This document shows positions 19,011 to 27,115 of a stretch of 64,000 bases of DNA, piece by piece (within the stretch, counting starts at the first letter, position 1; the number at the start of each line of letters is the position of its first letter). Made by a program: the position numbers and the translations under genes. Origin of the DNA: Algoriphagus resistens (GTDB lineage: Bacteria; Bacteroidota; Bacteroidia; Cytophagales; Cyclobacteriaceae); the NCBI RefSeq assembly GCF_001442615.1, contig NZ_LMXN01000001.1, positions 558,001 to 622,000 on the forward strand, written 5' to 3'. The notes under the pieces are model-generated. The model was not told the DNA's origin and made no database searches. It saw nothing but the letters and a program-made list of their open reading frames with translations.

Positions 19011-19074
19011 TGTGTGGCAGCTGCCAAAATTAAAACTTAACACTTTGCCAAAGTTGGATCGAATATCCCGAAAT

Positions 19075-19100
19075 AAAAATACCCTATATAGGGTATTTTT
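19075..19100. repeat. 26-bp perfect palindrome, copy 1 (AAAAATACCCT half-site)
   Basis: The half-site AAAAATACCCT is followed by TATA and the reverse-complement half AGGGTATTTTT, giving perfect two-fold symmetry over 26 bp with no unpaired loop. A second copy, differing only in the centre, lies at 24181-24206. A good terminator already exists 65 bp upstream, so termination alone does not explain this element. The two copies bracket the four-gene operon at 19592-23942. Confidence 0.8.
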
Positions 19101-19591
19101 TGGCAGTTTTAAGCCGAATTAGGCGCAATGTCCAGATAGGAAGGCTAAAAACCAGCTTGTTTGGGGGCTGGGCATAGCGCCGCCGGGATGAGCCGAAAGC
19201 CCGGGCAAAATGGCAATGCCTTGATTTATTTTGAGGCAAGTACCGGCCGCGGTAACTTGCATGTAGGTAGAATTGCCAATGTGAAGTTCAGGTATAAGGT
19301 CTTTGAGGAAAGAGTTTAGTGGAATTCCTGAGATTCCAAAAATCATTGGATCACTTATTGATATACAGTAGCACGTAATCTGGGTATTTCTCAACAGAAA
19401 GAGTAACCACTCTCCTGATTGATAAACCGCTCAGAGGACATTTCAAAATATTAACAAAAAGCATTTTTGATTTGGAATAGCATTTGCGAGTTAATCATAT
19501 GATTTTATTTACTTTGCACCCAAATCAAAAAGTAGGGGAATTCCCTGTTTAAAAATTAAAAAAAACTCATCATCTTAATTAAATCCCCAAA
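19101..19591 (+). other. Non-coding leader region
   Basis: No convincing gene is present; a 91-codon open frame on the minus strand has no recognisable features. The last ~110 bp are AT-rich and contain the candidate promoter at 19484-19516 for the downstream operon. The GC-richer block around 19160-19250 could hold a decayed element, but I cannot identify it. Confidence 0.5.
19484..19516 (+). promoter_or_regulatory. Candidate Bacteroidota promoter for the exported-protein operon
   Basis: TTG at 19484-19486 and TTACTTTG at 19509-19516 (one mismatch to TAnnTTTG) are 22 bp apart, close to the usual -33/-7 spacing, and are followed by GCACC, common around Bacteroidota start sites. The first ATG of the operon is 75 bp downstream. 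Confidence 0.4.
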
Positions 19592-20062
19592 ATGAAGCAA
19601 AAATTGTTTACTATTTCGGTTAACCGCTCACTAATGTTTGCCTTGGTGGCCATGCTGGCCATGGGAGCATGTAAGAGTAAAAAGAAAGCTGCACAGCAAC
19701 CTGCCCCTCCTGCACCGGTAGAACAGGTAGAAGAAACCACTCCACCGCCAGCACCGGTAGCATCAGCTGAAGAAGTAGCTGTAGAGAAGCTAGAGAATTA
19801 TTTTAACAGCGTGGCTGCGGCAGGTAACGCATCTATTGCAAACCAGACTATTCAGGAGACGTTGGCAATGTTCTCAAATCAGGAAACTCCTGTTTTGATC
19901 GTTATTCACGAAGAAAACGGGATCAAAGATTATGATGAGCCTACCACTATCTCGAAGTACCTGGATTACCTGAAGGATACGAAGAAGAACCTTAACTATA
20001 TCAGCGATATCCGCATGGACGCCAATGGTAAAGTTTCTGAACTTGAGCTTAGAAGAAAATAA
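19592..20062 (+). CDS. Small lipoprotein, first gene of the exported operon
   Basis: The 156-residue protein has a basic N-terminus (MKQKLFTISVNR), a hydrophobic segment and the lipobox AMGAC, followed by KSKKKAAQ and a proline-rich linker (residues about 35-60, APPAPVEQ...TPPPAPV). This predicts a membrane-anchored lipoprotein with a flexible spacer. The folded part (residues about 65-156) begins VEKLENYFNSV and contains TISKYLDYLKDTKKNLNYISDI. By eye this resembles the domain in the next gene and the N-terminal domain of the LRR protein at 21492, perhaps an NTF2-like alpha+beta fold. Function is unknown. The next gene starts 25 bp later. Confidence 0.75.
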   Translation: MKQKLFTISVNRSLMFALVAMLAMGACKSKKKAAQQPAPPAPVEQVEETTPPPAPVASAEEVAVEKLENYFNSVAAAGNASIANQTIQETLAMFSNQETPVLIVIHEENGIKDYDEPTTISKYLDYLKDTKKNLNYISDIRMDANGKVSELELRRK

Positions 20063-20087
20063 TCGCCCATCTGAAAAAAACACACAC

Positions 20088-20666
20088 ATGAAAAATAAAA
20101 TGATCCTTTTCCTGGGCTTATTCCTTGCGACTTCAGTAAGCGTACTAGCTCAGTCAGAAACAATTAGTCCTGCCAGAAAACAGGCAATTGACTCACTTGC
20201 ACTTGAGAAAGTAAAAGATTTAAGTAAGTACATCAGCATTATCGGAAGTAAAGAGACGCAGTTCTCTGAGGCAAACCGGGTGATGGATCGTGCTGAAGAG
20301 CTTTTCTCTCCGGGTGCTGAAATGGGCGTATCCAGTATCAATACCAATGAAATCGCCTACTACAAAGTAAGACGTTATTTCGAGCGTTTGATGGCTTTGA
20401 ACTACGATAGAGTAAATATCACATGGTATGATATCCAATACATTTCTGACCTTGAAAGACAGCCTGATGGCAGATATGTTGGGGTTGTTACCGTGTTCCA
20501 GCGTTTTGAAGGAACTTCCATCGAGACAGGCATGAACTACAAAGACACGACTAAGAAAGACATCACTATCTACGTTGAGAAAAAGCAAACCCAAATTGCC
20601 GGTAGGACTATCGAATTTTGGGACGTCATGCTAGGTGACGTGAGAGTGACAGAAACCTCCGCATGA
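20088..20666 (+). CDS. Exported protein of unknown function, shared operon domain
   Basis: This 192-residue protein begins at the ATG at 20088, which directly gives a signal peptide (MKNKMILFLGLFLATSVSVLAQ); the open frame extends to 20025 but that part overlaps the lipoprotein gene. The mature part has IGSKETQFSEANRVMDRAEELF, then NEIAYYKVRRYFERLMALNYDRVNITWYDI and DGRYVGVVTVFQRF. The first gene of the operon and the N-terminal domain of the LRR gene show the same spacing of IGS-ETQ, a Y-L/F helix and a V-x-[IV] strand, so the proteins are probably paralogous in this domain. No catalytic residues are evident. The stop overlaps the next ATG (ATGA). Confidence 0.72.
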   Translation: MKNKMILFLGLFLATSVSVLAQSETISPARKQAIDSLALEKVKDLSKYISIIGSKETQFSEANRVMDRAEELFSPGAEMGVSSINTNEIAYYKVRRYFERLMALNYDRVNITWYDIQYISDLERQPDGRYVGVVTVFQRFEGTSIETGMNYKDTTKKDITIYVEKKQTQIAGRTIEFWDVMLGDVRVTETSA

Positions 20667-21505
20667 GAATAGTAATCCTTATTTTTGCGATAGCTATCGC
20701 AAGCATCTCGGTTGTCTCGGGGCAGGGCATAGGCAGCCCCGGGACAATCAAAGATGATGGCAAATTTGCTGCCTCTACAAAACAACTAAACCAATTCTTC
20801 AGAAGATTTAATGCCGAAGAATCTCCCACTGATGGCAATGTACGCTATTATCCAGGTGATTCTGCCTATCACAGTATTTCACTGAGAAAGGGATTTCTTC
20901 AAATACTCTTTGACAACCAGACTACCTCAGTAAGCCAGGAGCTGAAGACACAGTTTATTAATGCGGTGCTCTCCCCAGATTATCCTCAGTACCTCAACTT
21001 TCACAAAGAAGGGTGGTATGCTGAAGTACAGGCGGATTTCACCTTCAAAGGAAAAAGAGAGTCTGCTACCCTGATATTGAAATTGCAGGCCGAAGGACTT
21101 GGATATGAATGGATAATAGATGACGTTTCATTTCCCCCGTTCAAGAATATATTCAATAAACCTGTGGGAGATGGAAAGGATTTTCTACACCCGCTTAGCC
21201 ATGAACTTGGCTTTATGAATCTAAGAAGGGCTTTCCAAGACTCCGATTCTCCTGAGGCTTATACCAAAACCACATTCAAACCAGATTACCTGACCTTATT
21301 TTTGTATGAAATGAAGCAAAATAACATCCGATATCAAACGGTAACCGATGTTAAGTTTCATTTCTTCCAAATAGATGGCTGGTATTTTGAAGTAAATCAA
21401 TTTAACCGCCCTGGAATGAATACAGGCTGGCTGATTGCAAACCTTGTCAAACTGAACCCAGGTGATAAGGAAACTATCCAGAAATACATTTATGATCAGG
21501 ATTAA
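20663..21505 (+). CDS. Exported protein of unknown function
   Basis: The 280-residue protein has a signal peptide (MRIVILIFAIAIASISVVSGQ) and is otherwise soluble. Two parts of roughly equal size follow: residues 35-165, with QLNQFFRRFNAEESP and WYAEVQADFTFKGK, and 170-280, with LGFMNLRRAFQDSD and FHFFQIDGWYFEVNQFNR. Each half ends in a G-W-Y-x-E-V strand (EGWYAEVQ and DGWYFEVN), suggesting an internal duplication of an alpha+beta domain. No enzyme motif is visible. It overlaps the gene before by four bases and the LRR gene after by 14 bases, indicating tight translational coupling and probably a joint function in the periplasm or at the cell surface. Confidence 0.72.
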   Translation: MRIVILIFAIAIASISVVSGQGIGSPGTIKDDGKFAASTKQLNQFFRRFNAEESPTDGNVRYYPGDSAYHSISLRKGFLQILFDNQTTSVSQELKTQFINAVLSPDYPQYLNFHKEGWYAEVQADFTFKGKRESATLILKLQAEGLGYEWIIDDVSFPPFKNIFNKPVGDGKDFLHPLSHELGFMNLRRAFQDSDSPEAYTKTTFKPDYLTLFLYEMKQNNIRYQTVTDVKFHFFQIDGWYFEVNQFNRPGMNTGWLIANLVKLNPGDKETIQKYIYDQD

Positions 21506-23942
21506 GACTATATATCTAAGTTTACTTCTTCTCTGCGTGGGCATTCCTGTAATAGCCCAGACTATTAAGGGATATACCAAAGCTGAGATCGATGACTATA
21601 CAACAAAGGTAGAAGATCAGGTCCGTTTTTTGGAATACCTGCTCAACACTATAGGATCTGCCGAGACCCAGCCCAGAGATAAGGATGTCGTTATTAGAGA
21701 AAGCTACCTGAAAATTTTCCGTGATGCGGAAGTACAGGTAGAAGACGATCTTTTGCTGGACAGAAAAGTTGTTACCAATAAAAATGTGACCTCCTATTTG
21801 AAAGACATTGAATTTTTCTATCGGGATGTCAATTTCAAATTTAAAATAAGAGATGTAAAGGCCCATCAAAAGGACAACGGAGATGTGTATTTTACAGCCT
21901 CCCTTGATCGGACAATCACCGCTACGGGGATCAATAATGAAAAAATAACCAATACCAAACCACGGTTTGTAGAAGTTAATCTGGACAGTAAAACCCAGGA
22001 ACTGAAAATTGCCAGCGTATATACGACTAAAGTAAGCCGGGATGAAGAGCTTACTGAATGGTGGTCGGTACTAGATCCACACTGGCAAGACTATTTCAAA
22101 GACCGTTTTGCAGTGAGTGAGTTTGACTCCATTAACCTGGATATGTTGTACAGGTTTGTAGAGGTAGATTCTTTGGATATCTCCGGCACCGATTCATTGT
22201 TGGATCTTGCCCCTATGGAAGCCATGCGCAATCTGAAGTATGTAAACCTGAGCAATACCCAGATTACCGAGCTGGGTCCTATATCAAATGTAACTTTTCT
22301 GGAATATCTTGATGTTTCCAATACCCCGACTTCGGATATCCAGTTTATTAAATATTCTGACCGTCTGAAGCACCTTGATATCTCCCGGACACAGATCAGG
22401 GATATCAGCGAGTTGGTTAATCTAAAGTCTATTAGATCTCTCAGGGTGGAGGAAACACCGATTATGAGCTTTGCTGTGTTAAATCAATTTGACAGTTTGA
22501 AAAGCCTATACCTTGCTCAGAGCGGATTTAATAATACCGAGAACATCAAGGATCTTTCAAATTTGGAGAACCTTGATTTAAGCAAAAATTATCTGGTGAA
22601 TTTCAGCCAATTATCAGACTTGGATTCACTGAAAAATTTAAATCTGTCCAATACAAATATCCAGGACCTTACACCTTTGGCAGGACTTGAAAACCTTGAG
22701 GTCCTAGATATTACAGAGACAGAAATATCTGATATCTCGGCACTCAACGGGAAGTCAAGTCTAAGTAAGGTTTTGGCAGATGGTACTAAGCTTTCTGTAG
22801 TTGCTTCGGATAATTTCATCCGGAATAATCCGAAGGTCTTGCTTATCCATCATGTAAAAGATCTGGAAAGCTGGTGGGCGGGATTATCCGAGGCCTGGAA
22901 AGCCAGTATGAAGAAAGCAAATCCTAGCATTACCTCAGACAGCCCAAGTGTGGAGATCCTTACCGGCACCATTGGCCTGGAAGAATTGGATTTGAGCGGC
23001 GCAGGAATAGAAACCTTAAACCCGATCACAAGATTCGCCAAACTTACCAAAGTGGATTTTTCGGACAATCCCATTACCGAGCTTATTTCCCTGAGTGAAG
23101 TGAAGACTTTAAAGGAGATCACCGGGAAAAACACACAAGTGAAAGACATTGCACCTTTGAAAGCAAATGAAGATTTGGAGAAATTAAACCTGGATGGAAG
23201 TCCGGTGGAGAGCATTCTTAGTGTAGCTAGTCTCCCAAAACTAAACTACCTGAATGTCAATGGTTCTGAAATCTTTGTCGAAGAAATTCCTGAGGTGCTA
23301 AGTCAAAAAACAGAGTTAACCATAGTTTACCGCACCGAAGAATTGAATACATGGTGGGAAGAGTTAGATGACAGCTGGAAGGAACTATTCAGAAAACAGT
23401 TCTCCCTACCTGAGAATCCTACTTCAGAGGAGCTCCATTCCCTTACAGAAAAGTCCTCCCTGACCTTCGAAAGCGTATCAGTAAAAGACATTCATGCGCT
23501 TTCAGTATTTGTTAATCTGCGTTCGCTGGTGATTTTTGATGCTCCGGTAGGTACTATTGATCCGATCAAAGAGCTTAAGCTTTTGGAGAAGCTGAAAATA
23601 TCACAAGTGCCAGTGACGGATTTCTCTCCATTGCGAAATCTATCTAAATTAAAGGAACTGGACATCAGTAATTCCGGGATTGAAGATTTAGATCCTTTGT
23701 CTGGATTATTGAATTTGAAAACATTGAATATTTCAGGTACGAATTTAAAAAGCCTAAGAGGGCTGGAAGGGTTGGTCGATCTGGAAGAATTGGATGTGGC
23801 CAGTACAAACCTAAGATCCTTAAGGCAAATCGAAGGGCTTCCAAACCTGAAGAAGTTATCCTGTTTCAATACCCGGCTTACCAGCAGGGCAGTAGATCGC
23901 TTTAAATCGACAAATCCTGATTGTGAAGTAAGGTATTATTGA
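21492..23942 (+). CDS. Exported leucine-rich-repeat protein with three WW modules
   Basis: The 816-residue protein starts at the ATG at 21492 (MIRIKTIYLSLLLLCVGIPVIAQ, a signal peptide); the earlier in-frame ATG at 21462 would lengthen the overlap with the preceding gene. Residues about 25-175 form a domain resembling those in the two small upstream proteins (FLEYLLNTIGSAETQ, VTSYLKDIEFFYRDVNFKF). Three blocks of 21-23-residue LRRs of the internalin-like type (LENLDLSKN, LKNLNLSNTNI, LKTLNISGTNL) follow. Each block is introduced by a module with paired tryptophans: EELTEWWSVLDPHW (WW at residue 190), KDLESWWAGLSEAW (461) and EELNTWWEELDDSW (621). LRRs normally bind proteins; the partner is unknown. 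There is no T9SS CTD or anchor at the end. Confidence 0.8.
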   Translation: MIRIKTIYLSLLLLCVGIPVIAQTIKGYTKAEIDDYTTKVEDQVRFLEYLLNTIGSAETQPRDKDVVIRESYLKIFRDAEVQVEDDLLLDRKVVTNKNVTSYLKDIEFFYRDVNFKFKIRDVKAHQKDNGDVYFTASLDRTITATGINNEKITNTKPRFVEVNLDSKTQELKIASVYTTKVSRDEELTEWWSVLDPHWQDYFKDRFAVSEFDSINLDMLYRFVEVDSLDISGTDSLLDLAPMEAMRNLKYVNLSNTQITELGPISNVTFLEYLDVSNTPTSDIQFIKYSDRLKHLDISRTQIRDISELVNLKSIRSLRVEETPIMSFAVLNQFDSLKSLYLAQSGFNNTENIKDLSNLENLDLSKNYLVNFSQLSDLDSLKNLNLSNTNIQDLTPLAGLENLEVLDITETEISDISALNGKSSLSKVLADGTKLSVVASDNFIRNNPKVLLIHHVKDLESWWAGLSEAWKASMKKANPSITSDSPSVEILTGTIGLEELDLSGAGIETLNPITRFAKLTKVDFSDNPITELISLSEVKTLKEITGKNTQVKDIAPLKANEDLEKLNLDGSPVESILSVASLPKLNYLNVNGSEIFVEEIPEVLSQKTELTIVYRTEELNTWWEELDDSWKELFRKQFSLPENPTSEELHSLTEKSSLTFESVSVKDIHALSVFVNLRSLVIFDAPVGTIDPIKELKLLEKLKISQVPVTDFSPLRNLSKLKELDISNSGIEDLDPLSGLLNLKTLNISGTNLKSLRGLEGLVDLEELDVASTNLRSLRQIEGLPNLKKLSCFNTRLTSRAVDRFKSTNPDCEVRYY

Positions 23943-24324
23943 TTATATTGAAGAAATGAGCTAGCGGGATCAACTGCTAGTTGGGATATGCAATCCCAAA
24001 GCAGCCTTTCTGTTCCCCTGGCTGGAACCTGACTGATTAGGATTTATTTTAAATCTGATAAACTGGAATAAAGGGATTTAAAAAATAGTTGAAAAAAAAC
24101 TTTGTTTTCCCTTTTAAAAAGTATTGTTGGAAAAGTTTCTTAATCACCCTGACATAAAGGTATGCAGTGCCATCCCCAAAAAAAATACCCTGTACAGGGT
24201 ATTTTTTTGCTTGAAGGGGGTAAAGTTTTCCACAATATTGTATTTTAATAAGAATAGATTTGGTTATTCTTGTTTGGCTCCTAAAAAGTTAGCCTTTTTA
24301 AAGGCTTAAAAACAAAGATCCATT
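23943..24324 (+). other. Intergenic region after the LRR gene
   Basis: No gene is supported. An imperfect terminator-like hairpin (TTGGGAT at 23981 pairing with ATCCCAA ending at 23999) lacks a T-run. The striking element is the palindrome at 24181-24206. A 61-codon open frame at 24124-24309 spans the palindrome and is considered chance. Confidence 0.55.
24181..24206. repeat. 26-bp perfect palindrome, copy 2 (AAAAATACCCT half-site)
   Basis: The same half-site as at 19075-19100 (AAAAATACCCT), with GTAC instead of TATA at the centre, again perfectly self-complementary. The centre has changed on both arms, so symmetry has been kept. The flanks have extra A and T runs, and CCCC/GGGG outside them could lengthen the stem. 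It lies 238 bp after the LRR stop. Confidence 0.8.
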
Positions 24325-25857
24325 TTGAATAAATCGCTGGTCGGGTTTGCAGTTCTATCTCTTTCGCTGATACTATTGGGGATGAACCGCGGGTTTGATA
24401 TTTCTGATGAGGGCCTTTACGCTTTACTGGCAGTTCCAGATCAGGAAAACCTGGCAGGTATTTTTAACTATGATCTATTCTTCAAGCTATTTTATAAGAT
24501 CACAGGAATAGAGTTTGGATTAATCGGTCTTCGGTTTCTTAGGCTTTTAACCTGTATTGTGGGGGCTGGGGCATTGATGGTATTTTGGGATAATTTTACC
24601 CAAAAATCAGCCCAAAGAACATCCATATTCTTAATCAGTCTTTTAGGGATATTTGCCAGCTATGGTTTCCTGTCGCAAACCTTATCCTACAATTCGATTA
24701 ATTTGATGTGTGGGTGTATTTGGCTAGGATTGATTTCCAGCCGACAGCTGGGAAGCAGAACTATTCTTTTATTAGGAGTTACACTTTCACTGTTCTTTTA
24801 TAGCAAGATTACGGTTTGCTTGATCATCAGTGTGCTGACAGTTGGTTTTATACTGTGGAAACAGGATTGGAAGGCAGGTGCTAAAAAGCTGGTACTACTT
24901 TGTCTTCCTTTTTTGGTATTTGAATCAATTTTTACGTTCTCTCTGGAGGAATCTGGGATATCACGTGCGTTTGCTGCCCAGGAAATGCTCAATTATAGAC
25001 CGGATTACCATTTCTGGGTCTTAGTAAAATATACTTGCGTTGGCGTTTTTTGGTCTTTGGTAGTAAGTACTCCATTTGTATTTGCAGGTTATCTAAAAAG
25101 TAAATCCAATACCAACTATAGATTTGTTATTGTTGTTGGATGTATAGGATTACTTGCAATTACCTATCTGACAACGATAACCAATGAGGTAAACCATTTT
25201 TTCCTGTTGGGGACAGTGTCAATACTGGGTTTTCTGTTGGGGGGGGTAAAAAGTTCCGAGCTCAACAGAAATCAGCTGGTTTTTCTCATCCTTCTTATAG
25301 TCTTTCCTTTCATTCTCCATTTTGGCAGCAATGTTTATTTTTTGAGATTAGGGATTCATTATTGGGTGTTCTGGATACTTGCCACCTTGTTTATGCTTAG
25401 GTATATTCAAGAGGAGTTCATAAAACCTATGAGGGTTTCGGTAGGAATAGTAACGATAGTATTGGTTGTTAATGGAATTTGGATTCATCCTTTTGAACAA
25501 GAGCCCTTGTGGAAAGCAACTCAGAGATGGGATTATGGGGATGGAAATGAGATTTTACTCTCAGAAAAGCAGGTGGTGTTACTTAGCGCAATTAAACCGT
25601 TGGTTCAGGGCCAAAAGCAACTGCTAGCTTTTTATCGGATTCCCGGGATCCCGTATTTATTGGATAAAACATCACCCAAATCACCTGGCTATTGGTCAAA
25701 AAGCCAGACTGAGTATTTTTTTTCTTCTGATTTTCATACTGATCTGTTTATCTTTTATGCTCTTGATCCATTGCCTTCATTCGTGAAGGGTGATTTTTCC
25801 AAGAAACATATCCAACTTCCCCATGGAAAAAAAATCCAGGTTTTATGGAGAAAATAA
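24325..25857 (+). CDS. Polytopic membrane protein, GT-C (GT39-like) type
   Basis: The 510-residue protein has about eleven membrane helices and a C-terminal soluble part of ~110 residues. The first periplasmic loop carries the acidic pair in GFDISDEGLYALL (residues 24-36), a hallmark of GT-C glycosyltransferases that use polyprenyl-phosphate sugars. A TTG start at 24325 is assumed because it places the first helix directly at the N-terminus and no ATG lies nearby upstream. The related proteins at 25943 and 27046 suggest a small group of membrane glycosyltransferases. Substrate is unknown; transfer of a lipid-linked sugar onto a glycan or lipid at the periplasmic face is inferred from the family. 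Confidence 0.65.
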   Translation: MNKSLVGFAVLSLSLILLGMNRGFDISDEGLYALLAVPDQENLAGIFNYDLFFKLFYKITGIEFGLIGLRFLRLLTCIVGAGALMVFWDNFTQKSAQRTSIFLISLLGIFASYGFLSQTLSYNSINLMCGCIWLGLISSRQLGSRTILLLGVTLSLFFYSKITVCLIISVLTVGFILWKQDWKAGAKKLVLLCLPFLVFESIFTFSLEESGISRAFAAQEMLNYRPDYHFWVLVKYTCVGVFWSLVVSTPFVFAGYLKSKSNTNYRFVIVVGCIGLLAITYLTTITNEVNHFFLLGTVSILGFLLGGVKSSELNRNQLVFLILLIVFPFILHFGSNVYFLRLGIHYWVFWILATLFMLRYIQEEFIKPMRVSVGIVTIVLVVNGIWIHPFEQEPLWKATQRWDYGDGNEILLSEKQVVLLSAIKPLVQGQKQLLAFYRIPGIPYLLDKTSPKSPGYWSKSQTEYFFSSDFHTDLFIFYALDPLPSFVKGDFSKKHIQLPHGKKIQVLWRK

Positions 25858-25942
25858 AGTCCAGTTCTTTTCGGTTGTTTTGGTCATTTCCAATGGTTAC
25901 AATCTGGTTCCTACAACCCTCCCAACCCTTATCTGTGTATAA

Positions 25943-27115
25943 ATGAGGTTTTTTTTATTCAGTTGGAAAAGGGAAATAATTTTTGATTTGATAGTCTTAT
26001 CAATCTACTTCCTAACACTTTTTATTTTTCTTACAAAATTCGAAGGCAGTGATATTAGGGGACATAATAGTCTACTTACAACCTATTTAAGTGCAGGGTA
26101 TTTTCCTATCCCGCCACTTTACTACTGGCTGGTTTATCTGGTAGATATGGTGGTTAGGGTGAAATATGAATTTGTTGCCAGTTCGGCAATAGTGGTAACT
26201 TTTTTCCAATGGTGGAAATATAAGCTGATCTATGTATCAATTGATAGGGAAATTGCTGGGCTTAAGCCATTAGCCATATTTCTTTTGACCCTGTCTTTTT
26301 TGTTTCTGAGCCCTATTTATATCCCAGCAATAGATGGGGATTTTTGGTACCTGGGTAAATTTACCCAAACTATCTGGCATAGTTCTACCTTAATTTGCTC
26401 CTTTCCATTTTGTATTCTTTTGGTGTGGAAAACGCTGGACTGGCTAAAATGGCATAAAAGTGTGGATCTATGGAAAATATTTTTTTTGAGTCTGCTCATA
26501 ATTCTGACCAAGCCCAGCTTCTTGTTTTGTTACATTCCGGCACTGCCAGTTTTTGTTTTCCTTCAGAATTATAAGGTTTCCAGACAACTTGGCGAGGTCA
26601 TAGCTCTTGTGGGTCTGTTATTCAGCCTTTTATTGATTGAAAAATACCTGATTTTTAGCTGGGATCCCGTGCTGGATAAGCTTTACACTCCTAGCGAAAA
26701 ATCGCAGGTTGTATTCAATCCTTTTAAAGTATGGCTGAATTTTACCCAAGAACCCATTTTCGATATCCTTACCAGTTTCCCATTGTTATTTGCGGTTTTA
26801 ATTATATGGAGAAAAAAAGTTTTCGAATCTCTTTTGTTCAGTTTTTCACTTGTACTCCTTTTTTTCGCATTACTGGTTTTCTTTCTATTGGCTGAATCAG
26901 GCTTTAGGGAGTTTCATGGAAATTTCTATTGGCAGATCCCAATTGCGCTATTTCTTTGCAATCTAAGTATCGTCTATTTTGTGTTGGGACAATTCCGTTC
27001 AGAAAAAAGAAAAATGAGTTGCAAATTTATGGTTATCGCATTGGTTTATTTTTTACAGGCAATCCTGGGACTTGGTTTTTGGTTGAGAATTTTGATTGAT
27101 TTAACGCACAAGTGA
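25943..27115 (+). CDS. Polytopic membrane protein, possible GT-C relative
   Basis: This 390-residue protein has roughly nine or ten hydrophobic helices separated by short loops, beginning MRFFLFSWKREIIFDLIVLSIYFL. An acidic residue in the first loop (FEGSDIRGHNSLL) and the overall size resemble GT-C enzymes, but I see no firm family motif, so function is uncertain. It follows the TTG-started membrane gene by 85 bp in the same direction. Its last 70 bp overlap the 3' end of the convergent gene at 27046-28449, which is unusual in this window. AT-rich codon use and many Phe/Leu/Ile residues are expected for such a protein. Confidence 0.6.
   Translation: MRFFLFSWKREIIFDLIVLSIYFLTLFIFLTKFEGSDIRGHNSLLTTYLSAGYFPIPPLYYWLVYLVDMVVRVKYEFVASSAIVVTFFQWWKYKLIYVSIDREIAGLKPLAIFLLTLSFLFLSPIYIPAIDGDFWYLGKFTQTIWHSSTLICSFPFCILLVWKTLDWLKWHKSVDLWKIFFLSLLIILTKPSFLFCYIPALPVFVFLQNYKVSRQLGEVIALVGLLFSLLLIEKYLIFSWDPVLDKLYTPSEKSQVVFNPFKVWLNFTQEPIFDILTSFPLLFAVLIIWRKKVFESLLFSFSLVLLFFALLVFFLLAESGFREFHGNFYWQIPIALFLCNLSIVYFVLGQFRSEKRKMSCKFMVIALVYFLQAILGLGFWLRILIDLTHK

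Noticed and set aside
24124..24309. 61-codon open frame around palindrome copy 2
   Set aside because: It reads through a perfect palindrome and AT-rich DNA; there is no sign of a protein family.
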